Assembly (NCBI RefSeq): GCF_018139145.2
Contig: NC_059500.1
Coordinates: forward strand, 29,369,437 to 29,433,436
Direction of reading: 5' to 3'
From: Gymnogyps californianus
Lineage: Eukaryota > Chordata > Aves > Accipitriformes > Cathartidae
DNA: 64,000 nucleotides
Shown here: one piece after another, positions 1-9,259 of the stretch
Layout of the letters: each line of letters opens with the position of its first letter
Position numbering within the stretch: position 1 is the stretch's first letter
Notes under the pieces: generated by a model
The model's input: only the letters and a program-made list of their open reading frames with translations
What the model was told of the DNA's origin: nothing
The model's database searches: none
Position numbers and translations under genes: made by a program

Positions 1-3000
1 TGGACTATCTAAAAGAACCTGGTCAGATTGTATAGGACACTGACGTTAATCTGAGTCATAGTGAGTGTATCCAGGGACCTGAGATTCCAGACATAAAGGA
101 CAGAAGAGTGGAAAGAAGAAAACCTTTCCTCAAGGTGTTTAAAAAGCAAATAAGATGCTAAACTAAAAAAATTACCCTCTTAGTCATCTGCTTGCTAAGA
201 AACAGGCATAGAACAAGGACAGATGGAATGATACTGTAACACCAAGCAAACAGACCAAAGTGGTCACTAAGGCAGAGCAGGTAGAAAATGAAAGAAAGCA
301 TGCTTGTATCTTTCAGGTTTCTGATGTCTTTTTCAGAGGAGATAGATAACCATTCTTCCTTGCTGTGCAAAGATGAATTTAAACCTAAGTCTATCATGAA
401 CTGTTTTCCTAGCAGTAGGGAAAGAATTTGCAAAGGAAAGATGAAGAAAAAAGGTTTTACAGATTTCACCAGGGTTAAAGTGTTACATAAAGTCAATAAG
501 CAGAATTCATTTTAGAGAACCATTTTCTTTGCATGGGTGGGTAGCAGACCATGTAGTGTGGACATCCCAACAAAAGGTTGTATTAGGTTTGCTTGATTTA
601 ATCATGGGAACAAAATACACTGAAAAAAAAAATTGCAGTATCATGGAAAGCAGAGGGAATGCATCTGCACAGATTGAGAAAAGAACAGCAGCATCCATAG
701 CTGTTCTGCCAGTAAATTTAAAGTATGTATCACTTTAAACAGTGAAATAGCATAACCTTGTGACCTGAGACTGAGATATGGAACAGGAAACAACCAAATA
801 TTGCTGAGGGCTTTGCAGCAGGAAATTGGAAGAAGGGAATGGTATCTACATAGGTAATAGAGAGATGCAATCAAAAGAGATGTGGAGGGTAGAATGAAAG
901 CTAAGAGAAGAGCAAAGCCACAAGAACACAAATATTGACCATTTTCTTGCTGCCAGATAGAGGTCATTTAGGCCAGACTTTTCATCCATAGCCTCACAAT
1001 CAGATGAAGTAGAATGAAGATCCAGGACGCTCAAGGTGGGAAACAGACTCGTCTCAGACAGAGGTCAGGAGGGCTCTTCCAGGGCAAAGGCTCCAAAGAC
1101 AGCCTTAACCGTTACAGAAACTAGCAGCCGGGATTATGGGAGCCAGTCCATGGCTCTCTCACCCTCTCTGACCTGTAGCAACAAGAATAGCAGTGCTTTG
1201 ACACTCCTAGATCCTTTTTGCTAATGAGTCACTGACACAGTGATTGTTCCTCATTCCTCCATTCTTCCTGCAGGCACCACATATACACCAGAAATGGGGG
1301 AAAAAAGTGCTGAACAGCAACATGTTGGTGGATGGGCAGACAGGGACCAGTCTGCAGAGGACACAGGAATACAGCCACAGTCAGTCACTGCTGGCAGAAG
1401 GACTAAAGGTAATATGCTTGAAGTGTGTGTGCATGGCTGGCAGCCCCTGCCCTAGGCAGAAGTGCTAGTTTACAGTTACCATAGATAGCCTGGGCCCAGT
1501 GTCATGCCCAGCATCCTGTGTGACATGACTGCAGTTAGCCATGGAAGCAGGTGCACTTCCCTCCTGCACAGTGGCAGAGCACAACAGGAACATTTCTGCC
1601 CTAGTGTGGAGAAGCTCACAGGCTGCATCAACAGATGTTATTAGTTGTCTCCTGTTTAGTGTACAAGCAGGAGGCTTGTTATCCCAAAATCCTGCAACAT
1701 GGTTTCAGCCTGCAGGAATGTAGGAATGTCACTCAGATTTGCTCAACAGGTAGCTGAAACGGACAAACAGCCCCAAAAAAAAAAAAAAAAAAGAATATGG
1801 CAACTTGCAGATCCTTTGTATCAGATCCATGCTTTTGCCTGGCCTTACTACAATAATATGACCTTGATTTTGAACACAAAGGATAATTCTCCAACAGGTG
1901 CTCAGTCTTGCCAGGGTTATTGCATAATCATCTTCTGGTGCACACATACAAATGGGGACACTACAGCCCTTACGAAAGCTTCAGTGACTTTGCTGGCCAT
2001 GATAGAGCTCTGCAGCCCAGCCAGACTTCAGTATGATTACCTACAGACCTGACATTGATACCCCATGAGTCAGTGTGCTGGGAAAGTGCTTGGAAACACC
2101 TGCTGCAGATTGCATTATCCCTCAATGAATGAAATGCACCAGGCAGACAGGAGTAATAATCCTGCTGGGAAGGGAGGGATAATGACCACCAAAAAGAGAG
2201 GGAATCTCATCCAGGATCACAGATCTTGCTTAAGTGCAAGTCAGCTTGGCTTTGTAAAAGTCAGCTTCCATTGGTGAGCTTCCCTGCTTGCAAAAACTGC
2301 AAAGCTCTGGATCTACCCTAAGTTTAGGGAAGTTGCTTGGGGAGGGTTTTTTGGTTGTTTTTAAGATATACTAGGAAGAGACAGCTTTTGAATTTCTAAC
2401 TTTACTGCTTGGCTTTCTTACTGATGATTTATTGTTTAATAAGCCACCTTCAGACTTGAATGGTAAAAACTTCAGAGAGTAATTTCTGAATGTGCTTGGC
2501 CTCAGGACTGGTCTATTGCAAAGCAAGAGGTATCTGTGCTGGAGCAGCAATGCAGTGTCTGGGAGGGAGCATGCATGGGAATCACCACAGAGTGTCACTT
2601 TGAAATCTTTCCTGTTCCTTAACACTAGCTCAGTCATCACTGGGTGTAAGTGAACAAGGAAGCTAACACAAAGTGAGAGGAGCCAGACAGAGCATGTGTG
2701 TCTGTGCTGTTAATCATGAAAGTGGGTGAGTGCTGCACCTCACGACACTGCAGAAGTAACACTCAGCTCCTCCCCTCTACTCTGTGTGACAGCAGACAAA
2801 TCTCAGTAACTGCCCTCTTAAATGGCCTGGAAATAAAGTGCCCACCAAGAAATGAGAACACATTTAGGCCTATTCGCACTGACATTTAGGAACAGGCAGG
2901 CATGAAAAAACATTGGGTTTTTTCTTCCCCTTCTCCAGCAAGGGTGCCAACCAGAGTTCTAGGAGGACAGCACAACTTTAAAAATACTTTAGTTAAACAG

Positions 3001-4084
3001 AAGCCCCCATGAAATCCACAATCTAGTATATCCAATTTAAAAATGCTGACATTTCTTTTCCCTACTTTCATTCCTGTTTTGAGAGATAGAAACATTCTGC
3101 TTCTATTAATCTGACAAGTTATTTCAGCTATGACTTGTACTCTATCCAATAAAAATAGAATAAAGCTGAGACAGAGAAAGGGCTAATCAAGAAGAAAACT
3201 GTGGAGGAGAAGCACTTCACAGCAGATGTTTCAGGAAGATGACACCATTCTCAGATCCAGAAAATTTCTGCATGCTGTCAGACTCCGCTGAACTCTGCCT
3301 GGCCCTCCATGGCCTGAAAACTGCTTTCCAGGCTATCTTAGATTTCTGATGTTTGTCTTTGTACCAATGCCTGTCTGCATACAGCATAAACTAACAAATA
3401 AATAAATTACTTTCATCAGAGTGGCCACATGGTATCACTTGGCTGTACAGAGAAAGCGAAGAGGGAGCAGCAGGCAGGAGTGGCCATGGGTCTTCTGCCC
3501 TTCAGGGAGCTGTGCTCATTCTCTCACATCAGCCGGGGGTAGGCAGGCAGTCATGTTCTTCTCCCACAGCAACTACAGGAAAACAGGTAAATTCAGGCCC
3601 TCTGCATCTCCGAGTACACTGTTTTCCGTTCGTCACAGCTCTAGACTGACTGCATTTAATCCCATCCCATGGACAGAGCTGAGGTCCTGATGATAAAGGC
3701 ATTGGCTAACCTTACCAAAACTCATTCCAGCCAAATCAGGAAGAGGTACTAGAACCACCTGCTTTGACTAACAGAGCAATTTCATAAAAAACCTGCTTCA
3801 TTTTAGGATACAGTCTTCTCTAATCCTTTCTCTTTACAGCTTGGGATCTTTCGAGTCTCTCAGGGCCTAGCTGATGGAGAGCCAATTGCTAAAGAGAGCA
3901 GCAGTGGAGTGCAGCTACTGAAGCTGCCAGGCTGTTACTTCTCAGGCAGAAACTTGGAGATATCTTTCCTGAGTAGTTCATACCTAACTACAGAAAGACT
4001 TCCTTATTTCACCTCAGACACTTGTTGGGTTTCTTTGGAGATAGTGTGCAGCCGAAAGAGAACAGACTGCATATCTCTAGGAAA
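1..4084. other. anonymous non-coding stretch
   Basis: No gene, RNA or recognisable mobile element can be supported here. Open frames on both strands are at most about 120 codons and show no domain, no codon pattern and no homology I recognise. The only simple repeat of note is an A18 tract at 1775-1792. Base composition is ordinary for avian intergenic DNA, and GC content rises after about 4.1 kb where the mosaic block starts. Confidence 0.6.
1775..1792. repeat. A18 homopolymer
   Basis: An uninterrupted run of 18 A follows CCCC. It could be the tail of an old retroposed sequence, but no body of such an element is recognisable upstream. It is best treated as a simple repeat. Confidence 0.85.
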
Positions 4085-4480
4085 CGGCAGACTGCTAAGG
4101 GTTGTTAGGAGCTGCTGGAGCCCAGCCCAGTGCCCTGGGGACCTGGGCTCTTGCCCAAGCTGGGGGACGTGGCTGCTGCTTTCCCTTTTGCAGGCTCAAC
4201 CAGTAGCGAAGCTGAGCATGTATCCCAGAGACACACACAGAGACACACAGAGGACATTGATGCGGCTGGTCACACGCACTGCCACAGACAAGGTGCTGCC
4301 TTCAACAGCACCCACATATGGGACTCACATAAACACAAGCACAGACAGCCAAGTCCCTGCCTCCTGATGGGCTGACTTGTCCCACAGGCACCCCACACTC
4401 GCAGGTCCCCCCACATACCAGCATATATGCCTGATACCCCAGCCTGGACCTGAAGCCCCCTTACTTGCCAGCTGGTCCAG
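4085..4480 (-). repeat. direct repeat R, copy 1 (probable ERV-derived)
   Basis: This segment matches 6905-7350 in the same orientation. The best part (4190-4258 against 7049-7114) is nearly identical, starting at CAGGCTCAACCAGTAGC, except for a short indel in a CACAGAGA tract. Weaker similarity continues on both sides. In minus-strand reading both copies share a frame that includes CLWDTCSA followed by LLVEPA, so the sequence was probably once protein-coding. The second copy directly follows a retroviral integrase end, so I infer that R is part of an endogenous retrovirus. Boundaries are approximate. Copy 1 lies just downstream, in minus-strand sense, of the TOPORS-like pseudogene. Confidence 0.65.
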
Positions 4481-4639
4481 CTTGAAGATTGTCAATGATT
4501 TACCCACACACAGACCCCACATACACCCTCATACACAGCAGTTTTGGGGACAATACAGATACTCGCCCTCTCCAGCAGCTGGCAGCACGCACACAGGCTG
4601 TGGCTTGTGGTCCTGCTCCAGCCACTGGCACTGAGGCCC

Positions 4640-5602
4640 TCAGTCACACTGGTCCCCCCAGAAGCTGGTTTTCAGGATAGAGGAGCATTCACTGACCTGA
4701 CTGAGAGCAGAGGGCCCTGGTACAGCCTCCTCTGGGTCCTCCTGGGGCTCTTCTCATTCCCTGCAGGTGGGAATGGCGGCAGAGAGGGGTTTGCTGGGAC
4801 CCCCACGAAGGGCAGCAGCTGTGCTGATGGGGAGCTTGTTTCTGCTGGATCCAGTAGGGCTGCTGGAGAGGGCTGGCCTGGGGGCTGGAGACTCTCCTCG
4901 GGAGACTGCGGGGCCAGGGGCAGCCACAGGGCTGCCCTCCCACCCCCCAGCAGCACCGGTGTCCTGCTGGCCCAGCACACAGTGGGTCTTCCCCCTGCGC
5001 CATCACATGGGAACGTCAATGAGTTGGTGCATGAACATTGCTGTGTGGCTTCAGAGGGAGACCCGCAGCAGTTGGCCCAGCAGATTTTTGTCCAACCCAA
5101 AGGGATGCAGCGTGGATTTGATGGTGTACTCCACCATGACATCCTCTGAACGCTCGGCCCCAGAGAGCTGCCTCAGCTTCCTGCACAGCCAGGGCAGCAG
5201 CGTCTGGAGGACAGCTGGATATACATGTAAAAGAGATGCCCAGATATAGGGATGGAAGCTTCCCACTGGAACCCCTGGCACCAGCCCTGCAGCTGATGGC
5301 TGGGATGCTGCAGGGCGATGGCATCTGACGGTGGTTGGGCAGCCAGAAGCTCCCCCTGCTGGGTGGAAGATGACTGATAACTCCACAGACGATCTGAAGA
5401 CATGCTTTTCAAAGCTGTCGTCCACTCGTGCCGAGTGCAGGATGGAGGTCACCCTCCTCTTGCAATGGGGGCACTTGAGCATTCTCTCAGACCACCACAA
5501 GATGCAGGTGTAGCAGAATTGTTGGAGGCATGACATCATGTAGCTGGCCTCCTCCCAGCCATCCAGGCATATGGGACAGAGGCTGTCAAGTGCTGTGGCC
5601 AT
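4640..5602 (-). pseudogene. TOPORS-like RING-finger E3 ligase pseudogene
   Basis: On the minus strand a methionine at 5602 opens a frame of 321 codons down to a TGA at 4642-4640. Residues 9-47 hold a RING finger (5578-5462) with the spacing CPIC, x12, C, x4, CYTC, x10, CPHC. Further on come PAVLQTLLPWLCRKL and a helical stretch that match the conserved region after the RING in TOPORS proteins (ubiquitin and SUMO E3 ligases of the nucleus). A Ser/Pro/Gly-rich tail follows. Three in-frame stops interrupt it (5053-5051, 5005-5003, 4756-4754), yet similarity continues in the same frame past each and no frameshift is seen. The usual RING histidine is a glutamine (CLQQFC). The frame is also open upstream to 5713. 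Multi-copy short TOPORS-like genes are common in bird annotations, from memory. It is far shorter than mammalian TOPORS (over 1000 residues). Calling it dead rests on the stops, and recoding is unlikely. Confidence 0.82.
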
Positions 5603-6503
5603 GCTCTCCACATGCTGTGGTGGGCTGGGGAGAGCTGGGGATGTTGAGCTTCTCCCTCTCACCGGTGCTGCAGTAGTGAGAGTCATGCTAGAAAAGGCCA
5701 GGCCCCATAGCACTCAAGTCAGGGAAAGGGGTCCAGCATGTCCATAGTGCCAGGCTACATGGCGCCTTAATCAGGGCACCTGGCTACCTGGGGCTTGACC
5801 TCCTTCATCAACACTTGTCCTGTGCTTCTATGGAGGTTATGGTTATGCAGCAAAAGAAAACACCAGCAGGCCCTTGGCTCTCTTCCCTTTTTTTTGCAAG
5901 CTTTTCTGCTCTGCTCTGCGTTGCTCTGCCCAGTGCTGGTCACAGATGGAGGTCTCTTCCTTGCAGAGTGGGGGAAGCAGACAGTCTCAAACAGCCTGCC
6001 TCAATCATCTCTCTCTGCCTGGACGAGGCAGCGCCCTAAGAGGGACTCATCTGTCCCCCCTCGGAGGCCTGCGTCCTGCTCTCTCCTGAGCATGGCAAGG
6101 CCCAGCGGGACATCGTGGGGGATGTAGCCATGCCATCCTTGGCCAGGCAGAGGCTGGCCTCTGGCAAAGCAGCCTCCCTGTCAGTGCCACAAGCAGCCCA
6201 CCCTGCACCTTGTGGGGCTGCCAGATGGAGTGTAACACATGGGACCAGCCTGGGGTGCTCTCCTACCACCGCAGACAGGCATATATTGCAGGGAGCAGTC
6301 TGGCTGCACCTAAAGCTCAAACAACCACATCTCCTGCTCTCTGTGCAGACCACTGTGGAGGGGTGGCCCACTGCCTCTCCCCTGAACATCTCTGGGCTTG
6401 GAGAAGGCGGAGGATGGAAGAGGTATCACCCTGGTGCCAGATGTGTTCAGCTGCTTGCCACAGGGCAGAGGTAGTGGGGAGGAGAGAAAAGAGGCTTTCT
6501 GCC
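5603..6503 (-). other. GC-rich 5' flank of the TOPORS-like copy
   Basis: This stretch lies between the TOPORS-like copy and the partial LTR ending at 6504. Minus-strand frames such as 6389-6036 (117 codons) are open, but I recognise no domain. A GGTGAGAG donor-like site occurs shortly before the presumed start codon. No TATA box or other promoter is obvious. It may be old leader sequence of the TOPORS-like gene family or unrelated flank. Confidence 0.4.
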
Positions 6504-6694
6504 TGTTGTGGTTTAACCCCAGCGGGCAGCTGAGCCCCACACAGCCACTCACTCGCTCCCCCATGCTGGGATGGGAGGAGGGTTGGAAGGCTAAAAGTGC
6601 AAAAACTCATGGGTTGAGATAAAGACAGTTTAACAGGTAAAGCAAAAGCTGCACGTGCAAGTAAAGCAAAATAAGGAATTCATTCACTACTTCC
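6504..6694 (-). mobile_element. partial retroviral LTR (3' portion only)
   Basis: Read on the minus strand, this matches the last third of the solo LTR at 29527-30121. It runs from GGAAGTAGTGAA through TTAAACTGTCTTTATCTCAA to the terminal GGTTAAACCACAACA. The first roughly 400 bp of the LTR are missing. At the break it joins a Trp-rich open frame whose TAG stop is at 6696-6694. The five bases beyond the terminus (6499-6503, CTGCC) resemble those beyond 9259 (CTGCA). It is probably the 3' LTR remnant of the deleted provirus described next. Confidence 0.75.
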
Positions 6695-6810
6695 TAGTCT
6701 ACTACTTCAATCCAATTGTTCCAATTAACCCAAGGATTTACTAATACAGATCCTGTTTGGGTACCGACCTTAAGCTCTAGATGGTTGGTTACAAATTTAA
6801 CACTATAGGC
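6694..6810 (-). pseudogene. Trp-rich frame remnant next to LTR (possible env tail)
   Basis: A 38-codon stretch is open on the minus strand between a TGA at 6813-6811 and a TAG at 6696-6694. It is rich in Trp and Asn near its end. Its position just before the LTR is where an env C-terminus would be expected, but I see no transmembrane segment and cannot assign it. The preceding sequence (6833-7117) is open in a different frame, so at least one frameshift separates them if they were once one gene. Confidence 0.3.
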
Positions 6811-6904
6811 TCATTAGCCAAGGGTCAGTCCCCTATAACATAGGGATTATATGTGCGCACTCTGAGGAATACTCACAACTTGACCAGATCCTGCTGGCTA
6901 CAAA

Positions 6905-7350
6905 AACGTTAAGGGACATTAGGAGTGTGGCTGCCTCCTCCAGCAGCCTCACCCAGGACCCTTGCTGCCTGGCTGCTGGAGCCCAGCCTGAGGACCAGGG
7001 ACCAGGGTCCCTGCCCAGGCTGAGGGACACAGCTGCTGCTTTCCTGTTTGCAGGCTCAACCAGTAGCAAAGCTGAGCATGTATCCCAGAGACACACACAG
7101 AGACAGGACATTGCCACGGCCGGTCACACAGGCTGCCACAGACATGGCATTGTTGTCAACAGCACCCGTCTATAGCATAAAACACAGACTTCCAAGTCCC
7201 CTTCCTCCTCTTCAGCTGGTAGGGATATAAGTTCAGTTAGTGAAAGCATACACGTGCGCATACAAGCACACACTACTCTCTAGATTCACAAGCGCATGCA
7301 CATTTGCCGATCCCCTGAGTACTGGCATGGACCTCCTGTTCTCTCGCTAC
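6905..7350 (-). repeat. direct repeat R, copy 2
   Basis: This is homologous to 4085-4480. It overlaps the end of the integrase-derived frame at its upper edge and runs toward the partial LTR. Relative to copy 1 it carries an extra insertion of about 40 bp near 6925-6965 and lacks about 6 bp in the CACAGAGA tract. Both copies keep a shared minus-strand frame (7117 downward in this copy, 94 codons to a stop at 6833). Confidence 0.65.
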
Positions 7351-7614
7351 CCACGCCTGGATCCTGGCCCTCTTTTCTGCAACCTTCATCGCTGTGGGGG
7401 TCTTTAGAAGCGTTTGGCAGGGACCAGCCCAGCATGGTGACAAAGCGTGTTTTCGTTTTAAGTCCTTTACAAGGACCCAGTCTCCAAGTCTCAGGTCATG
7501 GCATGGCACATCAGTCGGTACAGGAAGCAAGTCTTGGACCTGAGAAGACACTAGTTGGACAATATTGGATAGCTCAATAGAATATCCTACTAGATAGAGA
7601 AAATAGTACGGCAT
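7273..7614 (-). pseudogene. pol: ERV pol remnant: integrase C-terminal domain
   Basis: The minus-strand translation contains the pattern VPTD, HDLRLGDWVLVKD, then LSPCWAGP and KTPTAMKVAEK. This is the typical C-terminal domain of class I (gammaretrovirus-like) integrases, a small DNA-binding domain at the end of Pol. The preceding helix (YLVGYSIELSNIVQLVS) also fits the family. The catalytic core with its DDE residues is not present in the window, and the stretch is joined in frame, after one stop codon, to an unrelated upstream segment. It is a dead fragment. Confidence 0.78.
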
Positions 7615-8013
7615 TCACAGTATCTGTGGGGAAGTCTTGTTTAAGTGTACTGCTGCCCTTGGTGGGTGAAGGTAAACAAAAACTGAATCAGAGTGTATGG
7701 GGATAACCCTCAGACTCCCAGTTCCCTCCATTATTTCTCTCTTAAGTATTTTGTATTGCTTGGGTTCCTTATGATTAACAGCTTCCTCTAAAGTCTTCAG
7801 ATTATAATTCTCCAAATTTGGATCTGCTTGTAACCCTGCACCACCTGGGGTATTAATTAGGGTGTCCAGCATCACTGGAGATTTGGGATACGAGGCTAGG
7901 ACTGGTGCAGTAGCGCTAGGTACTAAGCTTAGGTACAGAGATCTAAATGCTGCAGCTGAAGTTTTAGAAGGATTCTTACTTTCATTTTTGCCTACTCTTT
8001 TCAATTTGTTTTT
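7615..8013 (-). pseudogene. retroviral-type frame remnant, gag position (unassigned)
   Basis: The minus strand is open for about 130 codons, from just after a TGA near 8016 to a stop at 7617-7615. It is in the same frame as the integrase remnant that follows. It begins with a Lys/Asn-rich stretch and later has KTLEEAVNHKEPKQYKILKR. I see no zinc knuckle, capsid homology motif or protease. Its place between leader repeats and pol is where gag would lie. That is inference from position only. The join to integrase implies deletion of most of gag-pol. Confidence 0.4.
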
Positions 8014-8350
8014 TCATTTTTGCATTATTATCTTCTAAGCTAGCTATAATAGATGTCTGGCAGCGTTGTTTTGCCTCCTTGTCCAACGAAAATCAAGCAT
8101 GCATTTTTTTCAGTTTATTATCATCAGTAAGTTAATTTAGCCAGGTCAAAGGTTCCCTCATCTGGAAATGGCAGTTCTAGCTTGGCACAATTATAACCAT
8201 TCCACTGGTGGGTAAGTTGGACCCGTTGCCTGCCCCCATTTTTTTCCAGTTGTGAGCCACAGTTGTGGTACATGGAACCTAACAGACTTTTAGGATCCAG
8301 ACAGGAGGAATCTTGACCCGTTTTCCCAATTCATTTCCAATTTTTCTCGG

Positions 8351-8730
8351 TGAGGAAGAACAAAGTTAAGGCCTATTCATGGCAAAGGGATAGAAAGAGA
8401 AGTTCAAGCATCCCTGAGAAGACAGATCTTCGACCTGATTACTTCAGAACAAAAAGCTTTCCAAGCCTACTCTCATTCGGCTTTTGGACCTTTACAATAC
8501 TGAGGAAGCATGAAGCTAAGGCCAGTACACAGCAAAGGGATAGAGGGAGAGGTTCAGGTGTCCTGAGAAGACAGAGCTTTGACTTTATCCCCTCAAAACC
8601 TACGTCCACACAAGAGACAAATCATCGTAACCCATGGAGATGAATCCAGAGCTCAATCTGAGCTTTCAGCAGTCTCAAACATAGCCTACACTCATTCGGC
8701 TAAACAAAGGCCTTTTCAAACATTCATACC
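8351..8730. repeat. diverged tandem duplication, ~150-bp unit
   Basis: The block starting at 8353 (AGGAAGAACAAAG) recurs at 8503 as AGGAAGCATGAAG. Both units contain GCAAAGGGATAGA and a CTGAGAAGACAGA block, at a 150-bp offset. A further partial match, AGCCTAC then CTCATTCGGCT, is shared between about 8463 and 8683. The units have clearly diverged. The location would be the untranslated leader of the minus-strand retrovirus. Confidence 0.7.
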
Positions 8731-8942
8731 CTTAATTTTCCTCCAATCTTTATATTATAAGCACAAACTAAAATAACATAGGATTATGTTACTGCTGATG
8801 TGATGGCCAGCCAGGAGACATGGTAGGGGAAAAGACCACACACAAGTGAGATTTTGAAATTAGGATCTCTTACCTCTTGTGGTGGCACTGATTTGGGTTG
8901 CCCTTCCAGTTCCAGTCCAGCTGCTTCTGCCAGTGTGCAGCA

Positions 8943-8960
8943 ATCCTACTTCTGCCACCA
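8943..8960 (-). other. possible primer-binding site (tRNA-Leu-like)
   Basis: The minus strand reads TGGTGGCAGAAGTAGGAT, three bases after a possible LTR end in CA. It resembles primer-binding sites complementary to tRNA-Leu (known from ERVL-type elements), with roughly two mismatches as I remember them. The site and the adjoining LTR end support each other only weakly. Confidence 0.35.
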
Positions 8961-8963
8961 AAC

Positions 8964-9259
8964 TGCTGGGGAATCTCTATTCTACCCCTTGAGGCAAATT
9001 AAACACACATTTTTACTTATATACAGAAAGATTTAATGTACAATGCATTGGACAGAGTCCTACCACCATAAACGGTTCTGCAAGGAGTCTACAAAGATGC
9101 AACACAAGCTGATTCCTAATACACACTTACACCAGAATCCATCATGTGAGCATTGGCATCAGGCTCCCTAGCCTGGTGTTTGGTTCATACCCCAGCCCAG
9201 CTCTGTCTACCAAAAGTGGCCCCTGAGCACTCACATTCCACAATTGTTACAAGACAACA
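8964..9259 (-). mobile_element. possible 5' LTR of the deleted retrovirus
   Basis: Read on the minus strand, the segment starts TGTTGTCTTG and ends CCCCAGCA (TG to CA), about 296 bp. An ATTAAA signal lies about 90 bp before the end, with a T-rich stretch. No second copy is present in the window, so the LTR identity rests on termini, the PBS-like site and position. Confidence 0.35.

Larger units (their letters stand above)
6504..9259 (-). mobile_element. strongly deleted endogenous retrovirus remnant
   Basis: In minus-strand order I see a possible 5' LTR (9259-8964), a PBS-like site (8960-8943), a leader with diverged tandem repeats (about 8730-8351), a retroviral-type frame (about 8013-7615), an integrase C-terminus (7614-7273), repeat R, a Trp-rich short frame (6810-6694) and a partial LTR ending at 6504. 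The outer ends read TGTTGT and ACAACA. The flanking pentamers CTGCC and CTGCA agree at 4 of 5 positions. Protease, reverse transcriptase, RNase H and most of integrase are absent, so it cannot replicate. The two LTR-like ends are not clearly alike, so the whole may be a composite of more than one insertion. Confidence 0.55.
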
